DNA of 64,000 nucleotides from Bacteroidota bacterium (GCA_026391775.1 JAPLDK010000068.1:1-64000), one strand, 5' to 3'; positions 25,811 to 35,172 are shown, counted from the first letter of the stretch. Numbers and translations are program-made. The notes: a model not told the origin generated them from the sequence alone.

Positions 25811-28348
25811 ATGAAAAAATCAAACATACTGATACTGATCGTCATGGCTGTTGCAGCCTTTGGTATGGCGCAGGTTCCGGGTGCATGGTACAGCCGTGGC
25901 ATTGGCGGAGGAGGCGCATTGTTTTCCCCCTCCATTAATCCGGCCAACCATAATGAGATCTATATGGGCTGCGATATGAGCGAGCTTTTTCATACGACCG
26001 ACATGGGCTTAAACTGGCAGGAAATGAATTTCCTTCAAATCCAGGGCGGACATGATGCATGCATGCAATATACCAGCAACCCACAGATACGATATTGCGT
26101 TGACTATTCAACCATAGGGGGCAATGATTATATCAGACCCATGAAAAGCAGCGATGGGGGAAGCAGCTGGAATGTGATCAGCGGGAACCCTTATCCCCTT
26201 ACGCCCAACGGAAATATTTTAAGGCTGCTGGCCGATTACAATAACCCGGGCCTTGTCATGATTGCCGATTACGGCACTATATATTTCTCTGCGGATGGCG
26301 GAGCCTCGTTTCACCAGGTTCACACCTGTCTTTCCAACGGTTCGGGTAACCACATTGCCGGTATTTTCTTCGACAGCCCCGCTATTTATATAGGGACGAA
26401 TGACGGATTGCTGGTCTCGACAAACAACGGGCAAAGCTTCATCACCATGAGTTCGGCAGGCATTCCTTCGAACGAGTATATGTTGTCGTTTGCAGGCGCC
26501 AAACAGGGAGGTATAACCCGGTTCTTCTGCCTCACTGCCGCCAATGTATGGGCAGGTTACCAGTATGGCAGTGATTACTGGGGAGCCATGAAAGGTATAT
26601 ACCAGATGGACAATGCCGGAGGGACCTGGGTTTCTAAAACCAGCGGTATTACCACAGGCAGTGATTTCCCTGTTTTTGTTGGCATGTCTGCGGATGACAT
26701 TTCTACCGCGTACCTGAGCGGGGGAAGTTCTGCGGGTGCGCCTATCGTGATGAAATCGGTGAACGGGGGTAACTGGTACCATGTCTTTCTTACAAGTAAC
26801 AACCAGAACATTTATACCGGCTGGGCAGGTTCGGGGGGAGACCACGCATGGAGTTTCCCGGAAGCCCCGTTCGGCTTCACCGTTTCGTTCAACGATGCCA
26901 ATACTCTTATGATGAGCGATTATTCCTGCGCCCATATAACAACCGACGGAGGCGTAACCTGGCATCAGCAATACCTCAGCCATGCCGACGAGAACCCCAT
27001 GAACACTCCAACCCCTGCCGGGAAGAAATATCATGGAGTTGGGCTTGAGAATACTTCCTGCTGGCAGATCCTCTGGGCCGACAGCCTGTATTTGTTCGGA
27101 GCCTATTCCGATATCAACGGTATCATGAGCGATAACAAAGGAGTAAGCTGGAAGTTCATCCCCAACCTTACCCAGAATACCGTTTACAGGATCGTAAAAC
27201 ATTCCAGTGGAAAGCTCTATGCAGCAAGCTCAAATGTTCACGATATGTTCCAGTCGACGAGGATATATGATGCCCAGATCGATGCAGGCACAGGCAATGT
27301 ATACGTTTCAACCGATAACGGGAGCAGCTTTTCCGTTATTCACAATTTCGGGCATCCGGTTGTGTGGGTAGCGCTTGATCCCTCAAATCCTGAAAAGATG
27401 TATGCCAGCGTCCTTCATCATAACAAACAGAGCATTGGAGGGATCTGGATGACATCCAACCTGAGCGCCGGGGTGGCTTCATCCTGGAGTAAAATGCCTG
27501 CACCCCCAAGGAGCAACGGGCATCCTTTTAATATCAACGTACTGAACAACGGCGATCTGGTTTGCAGTTTCTCGGCCAGGAAACCTACAAACAGCAGCGC
27601 TTTCACCGACAGTTCGGGGGTGTATTATTACAATAATGCAAGCACCACCTGGTACGACCGTTCAGATCTCAACATGAGGTTCTGGACCCAGGATGTGGTG
27701 GTGGATCCTAACGATGCCACGGAAAGTACATGGTATGCGGGAGTGTTCCAGGGATGGGGAACTTCGGGAATCCAGGGAACCGGAGGTTTATTCAGGACCA
27801 CAGATAAAGGATTAAGCTGGACCAGGATAAACAATAATTTCAGGGTGAATTCATGTACTGTTAAGCCAGGACACGCCAACGAAATGTATTTTACCACCGA
27901 AACCGACGGCTTATGGCACAGCAGCAATGCAGCAGCTGGAAGCCCGCTATTCACGCAGGTGAGCAACTATCCTTTCAGGCATCCCATGAGGGTATTCTTC
28001 AACCCGTATGATGAAAACGAAACCTGGGTCACATCCTTCGGCAACGGTATTAAGCTCGGAGGCGATTCATCAACAGGCATCGGTACATTTGCGGGTTCAG
28101 GGCCCGTGTTCAGCCTGTATCCGAATCCATGCAGTGAAGCGGTAAACCTTAAGATCAGCGGCAGTGAGTCATCCGCAGACAATACTTATGTAATAAGTGA
28201 TATTACCGGGAGGATTTTACTCAGAGGATTATTTAACAGAGTTGCGGAATCCCGTATTAATACCAATGCGCTGAGCAGCGGAATATACATATTAAGAGTA
28301 TACAGCGACGGCAGGCCCCTGGGGAGTTCAAAGCTGGTGAAATATTAA
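25811..28348 (+). CDS. T9SS-secreted BNR/Asp-box beta-propeller protein
   Basis: About 845 residues, start at the ATG at 25811 (MKKSNILILIVMAVAAFGMAQ). The body carries repeated Asp boxes of the form S/T-x-D/N-x-G-x-S-W/F: SSDGGSSWNV, SADGGASFHQV, STNNGQSFITM, TTDGGVTWHQQ, STDNGSSFSVI, TTDKGLSWTRI. This gives a propeller like sialidase/GH74/VPS10-type proteins. The end is a T9SS sorting domain (FSLYPNPCSEAVNLKI ... LSSGIYILRVYSDG). GH74 catalytic aspartates cannot be placed with confidence, so a xyloglucanase-type hydrolase is possible but unproven. TATCTTTA at 25781 may be the -7 box. Confidence 0.85.
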   Translation: MKKSNILILIVMAVAAFGMAQVPGAWYSRGIGGGGALFSPSINPANHNEIYMGCDMSELFHTTDMGLNWQEMNFLQIQGGHDACMQYTSNPQIRYCVDYSTIGGNDYIRPMKSSDGGSSWNVISGNPYPLTPNGNILRLLADYNNPGLVMIADYGTIYFSADGGASFHQVHTCLSNGSGNHIAGIFFDSPAIYIGTNDGLLVSTNNGQSFITMSSAGIPSNEYMLSFAGAKQGGITRFFCLTAANVWAGYQYGSDYWGAMKGIYQMDNAGGTWVSKTSGITTGSDFPVFVGMSADDISTAYLSGGSSAGAPIVMKSVNGGNWYHVFLTSNNQNIYTGWAGSGGDHAWSFPEAPFGFTVSFNDANTLMMSDYSCAHITTDGGVTWHQQYLSHADENPMNTPTPAGKKYHGVGLENTSCWQILWADSLYLFGAYSDINGIMSDNKGVSWKFIPNLTQNTVYRIVKHSSGKLYAASSNVHDMFQSTRIYDAQIDAGTGNVYVSTDNGSSFSVIHNFGHPVVWVALDPSNPEKMYASVLHHNKQSIGGIWMTSNLSAGVASSWSKMPAPPRSNGHPFNINVLNNGDLVCSFSARKPTNSSAFTDSSGVYYYNNASTTWYDRSDLNMRFWTQDVVVDPNDATESTWYAGVFQGWGTSGIQGTGGLFRTTDKGLSWTRINNNFRVNSCTVKPGHANEMYFTTETDGLWHSSNAAAGSPLFTQVSNYPFRHPMRVFFNPYDENETWVTSFGNGIKLGGDSSTGIGTFAGSGPVFSLYPNPCSEAVNLKISGSESSADNTYVISDITGRILLRGLFNRVAESRINTNALSSGIYILRVYSDGRPLGSSKLVKY

Positions 28349-28508
28349 ATTTATAACCAGGAAAATTGCGGGGGTAACAAATACCTGCAACTCAGCACTG
28401 GCAAACCAGCTCTTCATCCCTCACATTTACGTATCTTCGCATCCGCAATAAATATGGTTCCCGGGGCGTTTTTAAATTCCACCTGAAGAATTTTCCCGGG
28501 CTCAGCTG

Positions 28509-30476
28509 ATGATGCCGAAACTATACCCTACACTTGTTATATGGCTAATGGCAGCCTTTCTCTTATCTGTCATTCCTGCCCGCCCCCAGGCTGTAAGCAC
28601 TTATGTGAGAGATGCCCAGAACAACATTCGCAGCGGGCAGTTTGTTGAAGCCCTGAAAAACCTTAATATCGCTATACAAACTGATCCATCCATTGCCGAG
28701 CTGTATTTTATGCGTGGATATGCCAAGTTCAGCCTTGATGATTATATTGGCTCCGAGCAGGACTTTACCAAATCCATCTCGCTTTTCCCTTACCTGCCCG
28801 ACGTTTATGTAAACCGCGCCCAGGTAAGGAGCCAGCAGCAGAATTACAACGGGGCGCTGGAAGACCTCTCTGCTGCATCGAAGCTTGACAGCACCAATGC
28901 CGGAATTTTTTTCACCCTGGCCAGGGTCAAGTTATACCTGAAAAAATATTACGCCTGTCTGAGCGACTGCAACCATGCCATCAGGCTGAAATATGATAAT
29001 GAGACTGTGTATATTATCCGTGGTGCAGCTGAGCTGGGGATAGACCGTTTTGATGCGGCCGTGGAGGACTTTAAAAAGTCAATTGGGATGAACCCTTCCA
29101 ATATCTATGCCTACATTCAGCTGGGAACGGCCTGGAGCGAAAAGTCAACATACGACACGGCCCTGGTTTATTTCGACAAGGCCATCAGCCTTGACAGCAA
29201 TAACATTTTTGCACTCTTTGACCGCTCCATCACCCTGATCAAAAAGAAAGACAACACAGCAGGTCTGGCCGACCTGGGAAAGATCATCCGCCTTTCACCG
29301 TATAATTCCTATGCCTACTTCAACAGGGCTATTCTGTACAACGATATGGGCGAAAGGAAATCGGCCATCAGTGATTTCGACAAGGTGATCAAGCTCAATC
29401 CCAAGAACATTGTAAGTTATTATTACCGTGGTTTGATGAAGATGCAGGAGAACGATCCAAAGGGGGCGCTTGATGATATGGACAAGACTGTGGAGCTGCT
29501 TCCCGATTATGCCGATGCCTGGTACGCACGGTACGAGATCAAGCTGAAGCTGAAAGACCTTGCCGGGGCCCAGAAGGATTACAAAATGGCGATGGATATA
29601 GCAAAGAAAAACAATATGCCGGCCGACAGTCTCACCACTAAAAAGAAAGACTTTTTACAGAGCCTGGTCAAGCTGAGCGGGGATTTTGAGGAGATGAACA
29701 CCAGCAACAGCAAGTTCCAGAACCAGGCTGTGGAGATACAGCTGATGCCTATGTTCAGGTTGTTCCAGGGCAGAGCCGGTTACGATGTGATCGACCTTTA
29801 CGACACTTACCATAAAGACCATTATGTTACAGGCATACTTTCGCTGAGCATTCATACATACCTGATAAGTGATTCCCTGTGCAATAAACAGATTGAGATG
29901 CAGACCAAAAGGATCAATACAGGAGCGGAGCTTGCCGATGCGTACCTGCAACGTGGTGTAGCTTATTGTGGCCTCAGGAAATACAACGAAGCTTTTGCTG
30001 ATCTTGCGATATCCGAAGAACTTGACAGCAACTATGCTCTCCCCTATTTCGCCAGGGCGGTAACACGATACGATCTGATACTGCTGATCAATACTTTGGA
30101 TAATTACGAGCAGCAGATCACCATAGGAAAATCCAATGCAAAAACCAGGGAGCAATACACCACAACCGAGCTTGAGCACACCTATGATGCCGTGGTTTGT
30201 GATTTCGAATCGGCTATAAAAATCGATCCCGGCTTTTTCTTCGCTTATTATAACCGCGGTATTGTTTACTGCAAAATGGGCAATTACCATCGTGCCCTGG
30301 AGGATTTCAGCAAGGCAATCGGGATGCGAAAAAACTTTGCAGAGGCGTTATTCAACCGCGGCCTTGTTCAGATCATGCTTGGAGACTCCCAGGCCGGCTG
30401 CGAGGATTTAAGCCGTGCCGGCGAGCTCGGCATCTCAGAAGCCTACAAGGTGATGAAGCGGTATTGTTACAAATAA
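28509..30476 (+). CDS. TPR-repeat protein, exported
   Basis: 655 residues with an N-terminal signal (LVIWLMAAFLLSVIPARPQA). At least ten tetratricopeptide units: nine or so from about 30 to 375 (for example SIAELYFMRGYAKFSLDDYIGSEQDFTKSI), a less regular stretch at 380-470, then more units to the end (FFFAYYNRGIVYCKMGNYHRALEDFSKAI). No enzymatic domain. Probably a periplasmic scaffold. It stands alone; the integrase remnant follows about 80 bases later. Confidence 0.85.
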   Translation: MMPKLYPTLVIWLMAAFLLSVIPARPQAVSTYVRDAQNNIRSGQFVEALKNLNIAIQTDPSIAELYFMRGYAKFSLDDYIGSEQDFTKSISLFPYLPDVYVNRAQVRSQQQNYNGALEDLSAASKLDSTNAGIFFTLARVKLYLKKYYACLSDCNHAIRLKYDNETVYIIRGAAELGIDRFDAAVEDFKKSIGMNPSNIYAYIQLGTAWSEKSTYDTALVYFDKAISLDSNNIFALFDRSITLIKKKDNTAGLADLGKIIRLSPYNSYAYFNRAILYNDMGERKSAISDFDKVIKLNPKNIVSYYYRGLMKMQENDPKGALDDMDKTVELLPDYADAWYARYEIKLKLKDLAGAQKDYKMAMDIAKKNNMPADSLTTKKKDFLQSLVKLSGDFEEMNTSNSKFQNQAVEIQLMPMFRLFQGRAGYDVIDLYDTYHKDHYVTGILSLSIHTYLISDSLCNKQIEMQTKRINTGAELADAYLQRGVAYCGLRKYNEAFADLAISEELDSNYALPYFARAVTRYDLILLINTLDNYEQQITIGKSNAKTREQYTTTELEHTYDAVVCDFESAIKIDPGFFFAYYNRGIVYCKMGNYHRALEDFSKAIGMRKNFAEALFNRGLVQIMLGDSQAGCEDLSRAGELGISEAYKVMKRYCYK

Positions 30477-30559
30477 TACCAATCCATCGCTTAAAAATAT
30501 AAGAAACCGGGCCTGCTTAGTACCGATGATTTCTGTGTTTCAATCATTATCTTTCCTGC

Positions 30560-31548
30560 AAATTTTTCATTGCACTATACTTCGATTATGGAGAACAGAT
30601 TGTTGAATTAATACGCTCTTTAGCAGGAGCACATTGGGATCCTGAAAGAAAATGTTGGTTAATTTGGGAGTCCAACGGCCCCATTGAGAATCTGAACCTA
30701 AGGTTTAGAAACAAAATAAATTTCATTCCAAGGACGAAAGTTCCAGTACAAACGAAAAAAGTTCCGGATTGGGCTATAGACAATTTTCCGGACGAATACA
30801 TTAAAACACTGGTATTGAGAAAATACAGTAAGAAGACCATTTCCGCTTATACCAGTCTATTTCGTCAGTTTATGGTATATTATAAGCGAAAGCACCTTGA
30901 TGAAATAACGGATGAAGAGATCCGTGATTACCTGCTTTATTTGAACACAAAGCGGCAAGTTTCAGACTCATTTCTGAACCAAGCGATTAACGCTATAAAA
31001 TTTTATTATGAAAAGGTTTTGGGACGTCCAAACAAAGAATACTATCTGCAACGTCCGAGAACAAGTCATAAATTACCGGAGGTGATGAGATGGAAGAGGT
31101 TGCTTCGGTATTCCGTGCTGTTGGGAATATGAAACACCGCTGTATTTTATATATAATTTATTCTGGTGGATTACGTCTTAGTGAAGTAACCAAGAAAGAC
31201 AGGTACACCCTGTTATCGGAAAGGACCCTGGAACTGCTGCGGATGTATTTTAGAGAATTCAAGCCCAAGGACTGGCTCTTTGAGGGATCAGAAGGAGGTA
31301 AGTATTCAGACCGGAGTGTTCAGGAGATTTTTTACAAAGCGGTGAGGAAGTCTGGACTAAAAAGGCATGCCACGGTGCACACTTTAAGACATTCTTTTGT
31401 AACTCATTTACTCGAGCAGGGGACAGATATAAGATATATCCAGGAGTTACTTGGGCACAGCAATATTAAAACGACTCTTATTTATTCCCATGTAACCAGG
31501 AAAGGGATTGATGGAATCAGGAGTCCTCTGGATTCATTGAATATTTAA
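30560..31548 (+). pseudogene. broken tyrosine recombinase (integrase) at the head of the cassette array
   Basis: The frame is open from about 30560 (FIALYFDYGEQIVELIRSL, then AHWDPERKCWLIW), giving the N-terminal module common in Bacteroidetes integrases, then the SAM-like core-binding domain (LRKYSKKTISAYTSLFRQF ... YYEKVLGRPN). A frameshift near 31087-31090 moves the catalytic domain to the next frame (MEEVASVFRAVGNMKHRC). The first Arg box SGGLRLSEV is joined directly to TKKDRYTLLS, so about 20 residues that normally lie between are deleted. The HTLRHSF box, LGHSNIKTT and the nucleophile Tyr (YSHV) survive. The end KGIDGIRSPLDSL resembles the GVRSPLDxL end of integron integrases. No intact start is visible. 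Inactive. Confidence 0.85.
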
Positions 31549-31688
31549 CATATAAATGTTGCAAATATAGAATTTTCTTCGTACATTTGATACTTGAGTA
31601 GCATATTTGAAAATAAACTAAATTGCGAGTTGGTGTATTTATTATTCGCTATTGGCCCAGTTTCTACAACATCTCATTCAAATAAACG

Positions 31689-31784
31689 CAATCGTTTTAC
31701 TTCTAACATCTTTAATGATAAATACAACGAACTAAGCCACTAAGGGCAGTATATAAATACAATCGTTTACAGTTAGCGTTGGGT
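31689..31784 (+). other. attI-like or degenerate attC site before the first cassette
   Basis: GTTGGGT at 31778-31784 is the crossover box; cassette 1 begins at its second base, as shown by complementarity to the cassette's own 3' end. Upstream, CAATCGTTTTAC (31689) and CAATCGTTTAC (31760) form a direct repeat, recalling the integrase-binding repeats of attI. TTCTAAC at 31701 could instead be the R'' box of a decayed attC. The inner arms typical of the seven downstream attC sites are absent. I see no gene in 31549-31795. Confidence 0.5.
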
Positions 31785-31795
31785 GCCATATTAAT

Positions 31796-32350
31796 ATGAA
31801 AGCTATATTCCTGATTCTACAGATTCTGTTTATAACGTCTTGTTTGAGGCCACAAGAGAATCCTCATGCATCATCATCAATGGGAGATAGTATTCTGGTG
31901 TCCGTTTCAAACCTTTTACTTGCTGAAATTGACACGAGCAAATCCCCCAATCTTAAAATCGAGATATATCATTCCTCTTGCCTTGATAGCTCACTTTTTC
32001 CTATTATAAGGTACTGGGGATTTGATACAACCGGCAAATTCTCTGAACATGAAAAGGTTTTTATTCGTGGCTTTTTAAATAATATATGTGATTCTTTAGT
32101 CTTAGATAAATCACAGTTAACTAAATCCTTTATCAATAGAAATCAACTACATAGTGAAGAAACACGATCAATAAATATATCAAAAATGCTATTCAGTGAT
32201 TCGATGAAAGAGGCATATTCAATTATTGGTATCTATTACAAGTATGGCAATGATTCAATGATAAAAGGTGGTTGGGAAGAAATAATTATTTGTAAACAGA
32301 TAAATTCCAAATGGAATATTTCGAAAAGACTCAAGATTATTGAATATTAA
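31796..32350 (+). CDS. cassette 1: small lipoprotein, unknown function
   Basis: 184 residues with a lipoprotein signal (MKAIFLILQILFITSC, Cys16). The mature part is polar with no recognised domain; TRSINISKMLFSDSMKEAYSIIGIYYKYGND is the most patterned stretch. The start codon lies only 17 bases inside the cassette and the stop 6 bases before attC, the tight packing typical of integron cassettes. No Bacteroidetes promoter is visible in that space, so expression may depend on upstream transcription. Confidence 0.75.
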   Translation: MKAIFLILQILFITSCLRPQENPHASSSMGDSILVSVSNLLLAEIDTSKSPNLKIEIYHSSCLDSSLFPIIRYWGFDTTGKFSEHEKVFIRGFLNNICDSLVLDKSQLTKSFINRNQLHSEETRSINISKMLFSDSMKEAYSIIGIYYKYGNDSMIKGGWEEIIICKQINSKWNISKRLKIIEY

Positions 32351-32356
32351 TACGGC

Positions 32357-32446
32357 ACCTAACATGCCGCTAACCGCAACAAAACCAATGTATTGTTGTT
32401 TTTCAAAGGCTCTGCCTTTGCTGCGTTTAGCGGCGGAGCGTTAGCT
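32357..32446 (+). repeat. attC site 1
   Basis: R'' ACCTAAC (32357-32363), inner arms GCCGCTAACCGCAA and TTTGCTGCGTTTAGCGGC, central hairpin CAAAGGC/GCCTTTG, R' GTTAGCT (32440-32446). The inner arms pair except for two extra bases (TG) in the right arm, the kind of extrahelical base that orients attC recombination. The cut falls after G32440. Confidence 0.9.
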
Positions 32447-32562
32447 GGGAGTATTTATTGAAAGTTTACAAAACCACTCCACCATAAAAGAGAAAATTGA
32501 CTCCAAAATTTATTTTAATCACCATAAAATCATAGACATTGAAATAGTAAAAATCAATTAGC

Positions 32563-33267
32563 ATGTATTTTACTAAAATAAAAAAGGGTTTGTTTTTTGG
32601 GTTAGCCATGACCTTGGTTTTGTTCACTCTTTTAATATTCTCATGCAAAAAGAAAATTCCGACATTTTATATCAGTCAGGAAAGCAAAGATTATTGCGTA
32701 TATAAAGGTGGGAGTTATTGGATATACCGGAATGATTCAACAGGTACCCTTGAAAACATTTACGCTTATCAAGATCCAAGTAGCGATATCGTATTAAGGG
32801 GTGGCTACCAGGAAGAAATTATAGATGTTTATCTCCGAGGAGGGTTTTTAACGGATTATTATATGCAGCATCAATGCTCTCCGGATCATACGATTAATTA
32901 TACTGATGGGGATGATTTAGTTCAATTAGAAATTATAGAACCTGATTCGCTTCGTTTCTCAACGTTTGCATTATGGTCGAACCAGGCATTTAATATCGAG
33001 CAGCCTGATCCGTGTAATTATACATATAATGTATACATATATATTAAATCAGAGTTATTCACCAATTATTCTTATGGTGGTATTTCTTTTAATAATGTTC
33101 TTCATACAAATTATCGATCAGCCGATACGACCAATTCAAATCCAAATGCCTTTTCAAATCATTGCTATTTTGTCAAACATGTTGGTCTAATTCGGTTTAT
33201 CGAAAATTCATCGTTTCGGCACTCCCATCGATCCTTCAGTTTGGTTCGATGGAGTGTCAAGCAATGA
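32563..33267 (+). CDS. cassette 2: lipoprotein, related to the cassette 8 protein
   Basis: 234 residues. The N-terminus is basic then hydrophobic with a lipobox-like LLIFSCKKK (Cys28). The segment GGSYWIYRNDSTG near residues 49-61 matches GSYWIFRNDST of the cassette 8 protein, and both end in a VGLIR/IGIVK...RW pattern, so they belong to one family without a known function. The gene has an unusually long 122-base leader inside the cassette; I see no clear TTTG/TAnnTTTG pair there. Confidence 0.75.
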   Translation: MYFTKIKKGLFFGLAMTLVLFTLLIFSCKKKIPTFYISQESKDYCVYKGGSYWIYRNDSTGTLENIYAYQDPSSDIVLRGGYQEEIIDVYLRGGFLTDYYMQHQCSPDHTINYTDGDDLVQLEIIEPDSLRFSTFALWSNQAFNIEQPDPCNYTYNVYIYIKSELFTNYSYGGISFNNVLHTNYRSADTTNSNPNAFSNHCYFVKHVGLIRFIENSSFRHSHRSFSLVRWSVKQ

Positions 33268-33410
33268 AACAACACATGAAAATCTTTTTAAAAAATGAAT
33301 CTAGAATATTGACATTTAGGAGAAGATTCTTTTGAAATTCAACAAATTGGGATATTCTTCCTTATGTTATAAAGTCAATCGAAATGAACTTAAAAATAAT
33401 AAATACCCCC

Positions 33411-33499
33411 AGCTAACAAATCGCTAATCGCAACAAAACCAAGGTATTGTTGCTCATCAAAGGCTCTGCCTTTGCTGCGGTTGCTGGCAGACGTTAGCG
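33411..33499 (+). repeat. attC site 2
   Basis: R'' AGCTAAC (33411-33417) and R' GTTAGCG (33493-33499), with central CAAAGGCTCTGCCTTTG. The right inner arm is altered (TTTGCTGCGGTTGCTGGC) compared with the other sites. The upstream flank plus R'' is complementary to the first 19 bases of cassette 2 except at position 10. Confidence 0.9.
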
Positions 33500-33531
33500 G
33501 GTATGTTTTAAAAAAAGCGCTTTTCAAGCAT

Positions 33532-34044
33532 ATGGGGATAAAAGAAATCAAAAAAGAACTGAATGTTCTCAGTAAGGACAAACTTGTTCAATTAATTGTT
33601 GGGTTGTATCAAAAGAACAAATTAGTAAAGGAACAATTGGAATTTCATTTTAACCCAAATGAAAAAGATTTATTAAAATTATATAAAGAAAAAGTACTAG
33701 AAGCATTTTATCCAAGGCGAGGTGATATGTTTCATCTAAAAATTGGGAAAAGAGCAATAAGTGATTTTAAAAAATTAAAACCCTCCCTTGAATCACAGAT
33801 AGATTTAATGATTTATTATGTTGAGTGTGGGGTAAAATTAACACTGGAATACGGCGATATTGATGACAACTTTTATTCAAGTCTTGAAGGAGTCTATTTT
33901 GAGGCCCTGAAATTAATTGACAAAAACGAATTTCATAAAATATTTGAGGAAAGAGCGTTTGAAATTGTGAATAAAACTAATAATATTGGATGGGGGTTTC
34001 ACGATGCCATAGGTGACATTTATGCTCAAACTTATCAACAATAA
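33532..34044 (+). CDS. cassette 3: DUF6155-like protein
   Basis: 170 residues from the ATG at 33532 (MGIKEIKKELNVLSKDKLVQ). The frame stays open further upstream, but that part lies in the attC site. Soluble and charged. The features RAISDFKKLKPSLESQIDLMIYYVE, EYGDIDDNFY and NNIGWGFHDAIGDIY match my recollection of the DUF6155 family, which has no known function and is often found on mobile DNA. The stop lies 8 bases before attC 3. Confidence 0.75.
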   Translation: MGIKEIKKELNVLSKDKLVQLIVGLYQKNKLVKEQLEFHFNPNEKDLLKLYKEKVLEAFYPRRGDMFHLKIGKRAISDFKKLKPSLESQIDLMIYYVECGVKLTLEYGDIDDNFYSSLEGVYFEALKLIDKNEFHKIFEERAFEIVNKTNNIGWGFHDAIGDIYAQTYQQ

Positions 34045-34052
34045 AACACACC

Positions 34053-34143
34053 CGCTAACAAACCGCTAATCGCAACAATGCCAACGGATTATATTTTTGT
34101 GAAACCGTTCACCTTTGCTGCGTTTAGTGATCAGGCGTTAGTG
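34053..34143 (+). repeat. attC site 3
   Basis: CGCTAAC (34053-34059) and GTTAGTG (34137-34143), inner arms ACCGCTAATCGCAA and TTTGCTGCGTTTAGTGAT. The centre is diverged (GTGAAACCGTTCACCTTTG) but still folds. The left box breaks the RYYYAAC consensus yet is exactly complementary to the TTAGCG start of its own cassette. Confidence 0.88.
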
Positions 34144-34203
34144 TTCATGGGAATTAGTAAAGTCTTCAAGTACCTGATCATAAAATATTAAATCTGAAAA
34201 GAT

Positions 34204-34920
34204 ATGAATCAATTGACGAAAATTGAGTTCTATACAATATGTATATTGCTATTACTATCCTCGATTTCAGGCGGGTGTAAGAAAGAATCAACTAAGTCTC
34301 CGTTAGATTATACCGGTCAAAAAGGTACAGTGACTGATATTAATGGTAATATTTACCCCACGATAGGCATCGGATCACAGATATGGATGGTTGAAAATCT
34401 GAGAACCACCAGGTACAATGATGGCACATCAATACCCGAGGTGAAAAGCAGCGTAGAATGGGGCGGGCTGACAACGCCGGGTTATTGCTGGTATAATAAC
34501 GATTCTGTTAACTACAAAAATACCTATGGAGCATTGTACAACTGGCATTCAATTCATACCGGAAAACTTGCTCCAAAAGGCTGGCACATCCCCATTTATG
34601 ATGAATGGAAGGTGTTAATCAATTTCTTAGGAGGTGAGGATGCTGCCTGCGGAAAATTAAAGGAACAAGATACAACCCATTGGCACAGCCCTAATATAGG
34701 TGCGACCAACGAATACGGTTTCACAGCCCTTCCTGGTGGAAATCGTGGAGAGGATGGAACATTTGGCGGCATAAGGTACATGGGGCATTGGGGGTGTAAT
34801 GAAGAGTGGGCAGGAGGGTCCCCTTTTGTCTACAGCTGGATCATTGGTGACAAGATTAATCAGCTTACTATAGATAAGTATCTCGGAGTTTCTGTGCGTT
34901 GTTTGAGGGATGAAGAATGA
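34204..34920 (+). CDS. cassette 4: FISUMP-domain lipoprotein
   Basis: 238 residues with a lipoprotein signal (ILLLLSSISGGCKKE, Cys25). From about residue 42 the chain carries the Fibrobacter succinogenes major paralogous domain: GTVTDINGNIYPTIGIGSQIWMVENLRTTRYNDG, YGALYNWHS, LAPKGWHIP, then EYGFTALPGGNR and a final VRCLRDE. Such domains are common in exported Bacteroidetes proteins, and their function is not established. Larger than the other cargo; the attC behind it is damaged. Confidence 0.88.
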   Translation: MNQLTKIEFYTICILLLLSSISGGCKKESTKSPLDYTGQKGTVTDINGNIYPTIGIGSQIWMVENLRTTRYNDGTSIPEVKSSVEWGGLTTPGYCWYNNDSVNYKNTYGALYNWHSIHTGKLAPKGWHIPIYDEWKVLINFLGGEDAACGKLKEQDTTHWHSPNIGATNEYGFTALPGGNRGEDGTFGGIRYMGHWGCNEEWAGGSPFVYSWIIGDKINQLTIDKYLGVSVRCLRDEE

Positions 34921-35001
34921 CCGATCGCGCCGTAAAATTATGATTGATGTAAAAGTTTAGATATAATTAATCACCATGTTTTTAAGACGAAATTCCAACG
35001 A

Positions 35002-35083
35002 GCACTCTACCGCAACAAAACCAGCATTAAAGGTGCTTTTCAAAGGATAGACCTTTGCTGCGTTTAGCGATCGACCGTTAGGT
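35002..35083 (+). repeat. attC site 4, damaged R'' box
   Basis: Right half intact (TTTGCTGCGTTTAGCGAT, R' GTTAGGT at 35077-35083). The left half runs GAGCACTCTACCGCAAC, lacking the AAC of R'' and about nine bases that all other sites have between R'' and the inner arm. Pairing with the cassette 4 start (TTAGTGTTC) remains up to CACT. Probably a deletion that cripples excision of cassette 4. Confidence 0.85.
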
Positions 35084-35107
35084 CGCAAGGGGATATATGC
35101 TTCAAAA

Positions 35108-35139
35108 TTTGGAAGTTACTATAAAAGTACCTATATTTG
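35108..35139 (+). promoter_or_regulatory. Bacteroidetes-type promoter of the toxin-antitoxin cassette
   Basis: TTTG (35108-35111), a 20-base spacer and TATATTTG (35132-35139) fit TTTG-N20-TAnnTTTG exactly. It lies wholly inside cassette 5, 33 bases before the antitoxin start, so this cassette carries its own transcription start. Confidence 0.8.
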
Positions 35140-35172
35140 TACCTTATTAATAACTTAACCCAATTATAAAAA

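Noticed and set aside
26219-27202. A 327-codon minus-strand frame under the BNR propeller gene
   Set aside because: It is antisense to the Asp-box repeats, has no recognisable domain and the plus-strand gene has signal peptide and sorting domain.
31600-31625. A cassette promoter (Pc) near 31600
   Set aside because: TTTG and CATATTTG are present but only 12 bases apart and the -7 box is imperfect, so it does not meet the pattern.
33472-33531. Longer start for the cassette 3 gene
   Set aside because: The extra 20 codons lie in the attC site and would encode its inner arm, while the ATG at 33532 starts a conserved-looking N-terminus.
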